Shown one piece after another: positions 14,711 to 18,528 of a stretch of DNA of 18,528 bases. The translations under genes were made by a program, and so were the position numbers. Where the stretch lies: contig DAIOHQ010000080.1 in NCBI GenBank assembly GCA_036744635.1, positions 1 to 18,528 of the forward strand, in the 5' to 3' direction. A model generated the notes under the pieces. That model ran no database searches and was not told the DNA's origin. It saw nothing but the letters and a program-made list of their open reading frames with translations. Numbering within the stretch: position 1 is the first letter of the stretch; every line of letters begins with the position of its first letter. This DNA is from DAIOHQ01 sp036744635 (GTDB taxonomy: Bacteria > Planctomycetota > Phycisphaerae > Tepidisphaerales > Tepidisphaeraceae).

Positions 14711-14834
14711 AGCACGGGTTTCCAACCCATGCCGAACGATGCGGCAGCAAAGAGAAGAATTTTGCCACAGATGGGGCACAGATGGGCCACAGATGATCAT
14801 GGAAGTTTGCATGCACGGGTTGAAAACCCGTGCT
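14711..14834. repeat. REPIN-like inverted doublet (family D) before URO-D-fold gene 4
   Basis: Arms AGCACGGGTTTCCAACCCAT (from 14711) and GCACGGGTTGAAAACCCGTG (from 14813) are near-perfect inverted copies, and each is itself palindromic. Total length 124 bp, close to the 121-bp element at 3469-3589. The left arm (with its preceding T) matches the arm of that element at 18 of 23 positions, with one base pair changed on both sides (C-G to T-A). Its right edge is only 14 nt before the start codon of the next gene. Confidence 0.8.
14764..14796. repeat. Three tandem 11-bp units inside the REPIN-like element
   Basis: GCCACAGATGG, GGCACAGATGG and GCCACAGATGA follow one another directly. They form the centre of the 14711-14834 inverted doublet. 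Confidence 0.8.
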
Positions 14835-14848
14835 ATGACAGAGCGATC

Positions 14849-15970
14849 ATGTTGAAACTGCAATCCCACGAACTGACCTGCGGCGAGCGCATCGTGCGCT
14901 GCCTGCTCGGCGAGCCGATCGACCGCATCCCCTTCGGCACCGGCCTGGGCTGGGGGCAATGGACCGAGGCGCTGGAGCAGTGGAAGATCGACTCGGGCAA
15001 CCCGCAGCTCGATCCCGCCCGCGAATTCGGCTTCGAGCTTTCCTATGCCTTCCCCACCATCGCCTACGGCATCTTCCCCGGCTTCGAGCACGTGGTGATC
15101 GAGCAGACCGAGGAGTTCATCATCGCCCGCGATGGCCGCGGCATCACCACCCGCAACCGCCGCGACTACGCCTCGATGCCGGAGTTCCTCGACTACCCGG
15201 TGAAGACCCGCGCGGATTGGGAGCAGCTCAAGCGCCGCCTTGATCCCGCCACGCCCGGCCGCATCACCGAAGACTGGGATGCCTTCCGCCGCCGCATCAG
15301 CCAGAGCGGCGAGGCGGTGCAGTTCGGCTCCTTCCCCTGGGGCGTCTTCGGTACCGCCCGCGACCTGATGGGGGCGGAGGAACTGCTGATCGCCTTTTGC
15401 GAGGAGCCGCAGCTCGTCAAGGACATCATGAACCGCCTGACCGACCTGTGGGTGGCGCTGCTGGAGCGGGTGGCGCTGCACGTGCAGGTGGACCACGTAC
15501 ACATCTGGGAGGATATGGCCGGCAAGCAGGGATCGCTGATTTCCCCGGCCATGGTGCGCGAGTTCATGATGCCCTGTTACGACCGCATCGTCGCCGCGGC
15601 GAAGAAGGCCGGCGTCCGCATCATCTCGGTGGACAGCGATGGCCAGGTGAATCAGCTTGTGCCGGTGATGGTCGAGCACGGCATCAACGCCTACTTTCCT
15701 TTCGAGGTGCAGGCCGGGAATGACGTGCTGGATTACCGCAGAGATTTCCCCACCCTCGGCATTCTCGGCGGCCTGGACAAGCGCGCCCTGGGCTGGAAGC
15801 GCGCGGATGTGGATCGCGAACTGGACCGCTGCGCCCGGATGATCCGGCAGGGAAGATACATCCCCGCCTGGGACCATCACGTCCCCCCGGAAGCGAAATG
15901 GGAGAACGTGAAATATGCGTATACGAAGATCAAGGAACTGTGTCGCACCGGAGGAAGGGACCAGAGATGA
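14849..15970 (+). CDS. URO-D-fold protein 4 (COG0407-like)
   Basis: 373 residues from ATG at 14849. An upstream in-frame ATG at 14729 would add 40 residues read from repeat DNA and is rejected. LTCGERIVRCLLGEPIDRIPFG is the shared N-terminal signature. HIWEDMAGKQGSLISPAMVREFMMPCYDRI (residues 218-247) and IISVDSDGQVNQLVPVMVEHGINAYFPFEV are superfamily landmarks, and LGILGGLDKRAL follows. In place of the HxC zinc site it has Asp262-Ser-Asp264, and at the C-terminal position Asp342-His-His (WDHHVPP), a pattern of the non-MtaA branch. The ribosome binding site is poor, as a palindrome ends 14 nt upstream. No known substrate. The chemistry may differ from that of proteins 1 and 5. Confidence 0.82.
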   Translation: MLKLQSHELTCGERIVRCLLGEPIDRIPFGTGLGWGQWTEALEQWKIDSGNPQLDPAREFGFELSYAFPTIAYGIFPGFEHVVIEQTEEFIIARDGRGITTRNRRDYASMPEFLDYPVKTRADWEQLKRRLDPATPGRITEDWDAFRRRISQSGEAVQFGSFPWGVFGTARDLMGAEELLIAFCEEPQLVKDIMNRLTDLWVALLERVALHVQVDHVHIWEDMAGKQGSLISPAMVREFMMPCYDRIVAAAKKAGVRIISVDSDGQVNQLVPVMVEHGINAYFPFEVQAGNDVLDYRRDFPTLGILGGLDKRALGWKRADVDRELDRCARMIRQGRYIPAWDHHVPPEAKWENVKYAYTKIKELCRTGGRDQR

Positions 15971-15976
15971 CGGACC

Positions 15977-16058
15977 AAAGGCACAAAGGCACGAAGGCAC
16001 AAAGGGCGGAGGGCGGAGGGGGAGAGAAAAGGCAATCCTGCTTCTTCCTTCGTGCCTT
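15977..16058. repeat. Octad purine-rich repeats with inverted arm
   Basis: Eight-nt steps (AAAGGCAC, AAAGGCAC, GAAGGCAC, AAAGGGCG...) run from 15977, then GGAGGGCGG words. A 12-bp arm AAGGCACGAAGG (15986-15997) is inverted exactly at 16047-16058. The block fills most of the 144-nt gap between URO-D-fold genes 4 and 5. No gene or clear promoter is seen in the gap. Confidence 0.75.
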
Positions 16059-16114
16059 GCTCCACTGCGGACCAAACTCCTGAAGATCGTTGACCATTAA
16101 CCCCCGATCACCCT

Positions 16115-17092
16115 ATGAGCTCCTCTATCACCCCTCGCGAAAAATTCATCATGGCGTTGGAAATGAAGCAGCCTCCCGGGCGCGTGCCGCACATGGAGCT
16201 GGTCTTTTTCCTGACCATGGAAGCCTTCGGCCGGCTGCACCCCAGCCAGCGCATCTATGGCCAGTGGGACCAGATGTCCGAGACCGAGCGCAACCTCCAT
16301 CGCCGCGACGTCGCCGACCTCTACGTCCAGACCGCCCGCAAGTATGAGCACAACGTCATCTTCTTCCACCCCCCCGGCGGCTGGCCGACGGTTGAAGAAA
16401 CCTTCCGCACCTTCGACCACATCCGCGAGTTCTCCGGGATGGATTACTACCTCGGCATCCACGGCGACTCCACCTATGGCGTGCCCAGCGGCACGCAGAT
16501 GATGCAGTTCATCGAGGAGCTCTCCGATAAGCCGCAGGAGATGAAGGACCAGGCCGACCGCTGGGTGGATGAGGCGCTGCAGCGGGCCAAACAATACAAA
16601 CGGCACGGCGCCCTCGACGGCTTCTTCCTCTGCTCCGACTACTGCTTCAACACCGGCCCGTTCCTCTCCCCGGCGATGTTCGATGAGTTCGTCACCCCGT
16701 TCCTCAAGCGGCTGACGCGGGCCTATCGGGAGATGGGGTTTTACGTGGTGAAGCACACCGATGGCAACATCATGCCCATCCTCGATGCCCTGCTGGATTC
16801 CGGCCCGCACGCCCTGCACAGCCTCGACCCCCAGGGGGGCGTGGACATGAAGGAGATCAAACGGCTGACGAAGGGAAAGGTGGCGCTGGTCGGCAACGTC
16901 AACTGCGGCCTGCTGGACACCGGCACCGAGCAGGAGGTGATCGCCTCGGCCGAATACGCCCTGGAGCACGGCATGCCCGGCGGCGGCTACGTCTTCGGCA
17001 CCAGCAACTGCATCTACACCGGAATGCAACTGGGGCGCTATGAGCTGATGCTGGAGGTGTGGAGGAAGAAGGGGAATTATCCGGAGGCATGA
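16115..17092 (+). CDS. URO-D-fold protein 5 (MtaA-like, COG0407)
   Basis: 325 residues, the shortest paralog, from ATG at 16115; no strong Shine-Dalgarno is visible. TPREKFIMALEMKQPPGRVP is the family N-terminal signature. CSDYCFNTGPFLSPAMFDEFVTPFLKRL (residues 173-200), VVKHTDGNIMPILDALLDSG and LVGNVNCGLLDTGTEQEV are superfamily landmarks. His214 (KHTDGN) and Cys299 (TSNCI) are 85 residues apart, nearly the same spacing as in protein 1, and could bind a metal. Cys264 in GNVNCG is another candidate. It lies between repeat-rich gaps and is followed after 253 nt by the MetE-core gene. Known relatives transfer methyl groups involving corrinoid or folate cofactors; this one is unassigned. Confidence 0.83.
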   Translation: MSSSITPREKFIMALEMKQPPGRVPHMELVFFLTMEAFGRLHPSQRIYGQWDQMSETERNLHRRDVADLYVQTARKYEHNVIFFHPPGGWPTVEETFRTFDHIREFSGMDYYLGIHGDSTYGVPSGTQMMQFIEELSDKPQEMKDQADRWVDEALQRAKQYKRHGALDGFFLCSDYCFNTGPFLSPAMFDEFVTPFLKRLTRAYREMGFYVVKHTDGNIMPILDALLDSGPHALHSLDPQGGVDMKEIKRLTKGKVALVGNVNCGLLDTGTEQEVIASAEYALEHGMPGGGYVFGTSNCIYTGMQLGRYELMLEVWRKKGNYPEA

Positions 17093-17128
17093 AGGGAGCA
17101 GGCACAAGGCACGCAGGGACGGAGGGGG

Positions 17129-17230
17129 GAAGTCGGAAGTCGGAAGTCGGAAGTCAGAAGTCAGAAGTCAGAAGCCAGAAGTCAGAAGTCAGAAGTCCGC
17201 GGGCTAATCCGCTTCTAGCTTCTGACTTCT
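17129..17230. repeat. GAAGTCR heptad array with inverted tail
   Basis: Ten consecutive heptads from 17129 to 17198: three GAAGTCG, then GAAGTCA copies with one GAAGCCA, ending GAAGTCC. After GCGGGCTAATCC the complementary sense returns at 17211-17230 (GCTTCTAGCTTCTGACTTCT), so the array can fold back on itself. Confidence 0.9.
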
Positions 17231-17262
17231 ACCCTCGGAACCACCGTTCCGCACCGCAGGTG

Positions 17263-17289
17263 TTGCATTGGGGGGAAAATTCTTACAAT
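17263..17289 (+). promoter_or_regulatory. Weak candidate promoter of the MetE-core gene
   Basis: TTGCAT (17263-17268), a short 15-nt spacer and TACAAT (17284-17289, 5 of 6). The start near 17296 gives a leader of about 50 nt. The spacer is short for a sigma-70 promoter. Confidence 0.3.
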
Positions 17290-17345
17290 TGGGGGGGGAA
17301 GCGGGGACGGCAGCGCGGTGTTTTTTTTACTGGAGCAGCAACGCC

Positions 17346-18389
17346 ATGCAGGATCGTCCGCTTCGCACCACCGTCATTGGCAGCTACCCGTTTCCCGGCT
17401 GGCTGGAGTTCGCATCCGGTCATCTCGACCGCTTTGGGTCGGCCGACCTGGCGGAGTTGCAGGATGATGCGGTGATCGCGGCCATTCATGACCAGACCGA
17501 GGCCGGCCTGGATGTCATCACCGATGGCGAGCAGACCCGCCTGGATTTCAACCTCTCCTTCTACGGCTTCATCGGGGGAATCGAGCTGGAAGGGCGCTCG
17601 CCGCGCAGCTTCGGCCCGCCCGCCCATGACCAGCGCGGCAAGCATCGCATCACCGCCGCCCTGACGGCCCAGCGCGGGCGCGGGCTGGGATCGGTGGTGG
17701 AGTTTCAGCGCCTGCAGCGGCTCGCTCCCAAGGGACCGACGCTCAAGGCATCGGTGCCCGGACCGTACACGCTGAGCGGCCGGCTCGATCCGGCGGGCAG
17801 CCAATACAAGGACCGCTATGCGGTCACCGAGGCGCTGCTGCCGATCGTGGCCGCGGAGCTGGAGGCGCTGGTGGCCGCCGGCTGCCGGGAGATCACGGTG
17901 GATGAGCCATCGATGAGTTGCTACGCCCACCGCGAGGATCCGAAGAGATTTGTGGACATCTTCAACCGCACGGTGGAGGCGGTGGTGGGCAAGTGCAACT
18001 TGTCGACTCACTTGTGCTTCGGCAACTACAAGGCCCGGGCGGTGGGGCCGCGCCGCTATGCCCCGATGTTCCCAGCCTTCCTGGAGATGAAGGTGGATGA
18101 GATTCACCTGGAGATGGCCAGCCGGGAGTTTTCCGAGCTGGAGCTGATCGCGCAGGTGGCGAAGAAGAAGGATGTCGCGGTGGGGATCATCGACGTCAAG
18201 AGTTATTACATCGAGACCGCCAAAGACGTCGCCGAGCGGGTGCGGATGTGCCTGAAATATGCCCCGGCCGAGCGCCTAAGCTTCGCCCCCGATTGCGGGC
18301 TGAGCCAGACCGCCCGCTGGGCCGCCAAACAGAAGCTGAAGAACATGGTGGAGGGCGTGAAGCTGGTGCGAACCGAAATGAAACTGTAG
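17346..18389 (+). CDS. Stand-alone MetE catalytic-core methyltransferase (COG0620-like)
   Basis: 347 residues from ATG at 17346, GGAG about 10 nt upstream; the longer frame reads G- and T-runs and is rejected. It matches only the C-terminal half of cobalamin-independent methionine synthase; full MetE is about twice as long. TTVIGSYPFP at the start, ITDGEQTR at 58-65, KASVPGPYTL and EITVDEPSM are core landmarks. All four zinc ligands are visible: His222 and Cys224 (STHLCFGN), Glu256 (IHLEMASRE) and Cys317 (APDCGLS). DVKSYYIETAKDVAERV is the homocysteine-side segment. Full MetE uses folate as donor; archaeal core-only MesA proteins take the methyl group from a corrinoid protein. The five URO-D-fold genes upstream make a corrinoid donor plausible here, but acceptor and donor are unproven. 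Confidence 0.88.
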   Translation: MQDRPLRTTVIGSYPFPGWLEFASGHLDRFGSADLAELQDDAVIAAIHDQTEAGLDVITDGEQTRLDFNLSFYGFIGGIELEGRSPRSFGPPAHDQRGKHRITAALTAQRGRGLGSVVEFQRLQRLAPKGPTLKASVPGPYTLSGRLDPAGSQYKDRYAVTEALLPIVAAELEALVAAGCREITVDEPSMSCYAHREDPKRFVDIFNRTVEAVVGKCNLSTHLCFGNYKARAVGPRRYAPMFPAFLEMKVDEIHLEMASREFSELELIAQVAKKKDVAVGIIDVKSYYIETAKDVAERVRMCLKYAPAERLSFAPDCGLSQTARWAAKQKLKNMVEGVKLVRTEMKL

Positions 18390-18528
18390 GTGTCGGCGAT
18401 TGCTTTTGGCGTTCTGTCATTCTGAGCGGTAATCCGCGAAGAAGCTGGCATCCAAGGTCGCGGCTAAATGACCGTGCTTAATTCCGCGCCGTCTGTCATC
18501 CTGAAGTACTCTGAAGGATCTGGCCGCG
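18390..18528. repeat. Terminal intergenic region with family C repeat
   Basis: No gene. It contains TGTCATTCTGAG at 18415-18426 (also at 813-824) and, at 18494-18525, a 32-nt sequence that is the exact reverse complement of 859-890. The arrangement again suggests two outward arms of a doublet, about 110 bp long, cut by the window edge. No T-run terminator follows the MetE-core gene. Confidence 0.8.

Larger units (their letters stand above)
17093..17345. other. Intergenic gap with heptads and candidate promoter
   Basis: Holds a degenerate GGCACAAGGCACGC stretch just after the stop, the GAAGTC heptad array, a possible promoter at 17263-17289, a G7 run and a T8 run just before the MetE-core gene. 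No gene. Confidence 0.8.

Noticed and set aside
13562..16075. 837-codon open frame on the minus strand, the longest in the window
   Set aside because: It runs antisense through URO-D-fold genes 3 and 4 and the repeat gap between them, is rich in His, Arg and Gly of the kind produced by GC-rich antisense frames, and matches no family. The sense frames have clear motifs.
11333..17092. True uroporphyrinogen III decarboxylase (HemE)
   Set aside because: None of the five proteins has the N-terminal RxxGRY-type substrate-binding motif; they belong to the wider superfamily.

Overview
The window is GC-rich bacterial DNA. It suggests a member of the PVC/Planctomycetota-like assemblage, or a neighbouring environmental phylum. 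The reasons are a DUF6785/DUF6784-type membrane protein, the remnant of an H-X9-DG pseudopilin, a cluster of divergent uroporphyrinogen-decarboxylase-fold (URO-D) paralogs, and intergenic gaps packed with short palindromes and heptad repeats. The phylum assignment is inference; no rRNA or other decisive marker is present.

Left part (about 1-6990, minus strand): a type II fatty-acid/phospholipid cluster, transcribed right to left as rpmF, plsX, fabH, fabD, fabG, acpP, fabF, followed after a 423-nt repeat-filled gap by a small fliN-like gene. A likely promoter (TTGACA, 17-nt spacer, TAACCT) lies upstream of rpmF, with a GC hairpin plus T-rich stretch in the leader. acpP seems to have its own internal promoter. 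Catalytic residues are intact in FabF, FabG, FabD and FabH and the phosphopantetheine serine is present in AcpP, so PlsX (acyl-phosphate supply) and the elongation enzymes should be functional. fabZ, an enoyl reductase and acetyl-CoA carboxylase are not in the window.

Middle (about 7.0-10.15 kb): a decayed pseudopilin C-terminus, a 709-residue polytopic DUF6785/6784-type protein (minus strand), a tRNA-Thr(CGU) on the minus strand with a good promoter, then a divergent switch to the plus strand.

Right part (10.15-18.39 kb, plus strand): a radical SAM/SPASM protein of the TIGR04053 type, five mutually divergent URO-D-fold proteins of the MtaA/CmuA/COG0407 kind (not HemE), and a stand-alone MetE catalytic-core protein with all four zinc ligands. 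Together they look like a methyl-transfer locus, possibly corrinoid-dependent demethylation feeding methionine or one-carbon metabolism. No corrinoid protein or activase is in view, so substrate and route are unknown.

Between the genes, several unrelated repeat words share a common design. There are REPIN-like inverted doublets of small palindromes with compensatory base changes, and tandem units of 7, 14 or 56 nt (multiples of seven). They fill most spacers of the fab cluster and the gaps among the methyltransferase-like genes, in places right up to start codons.
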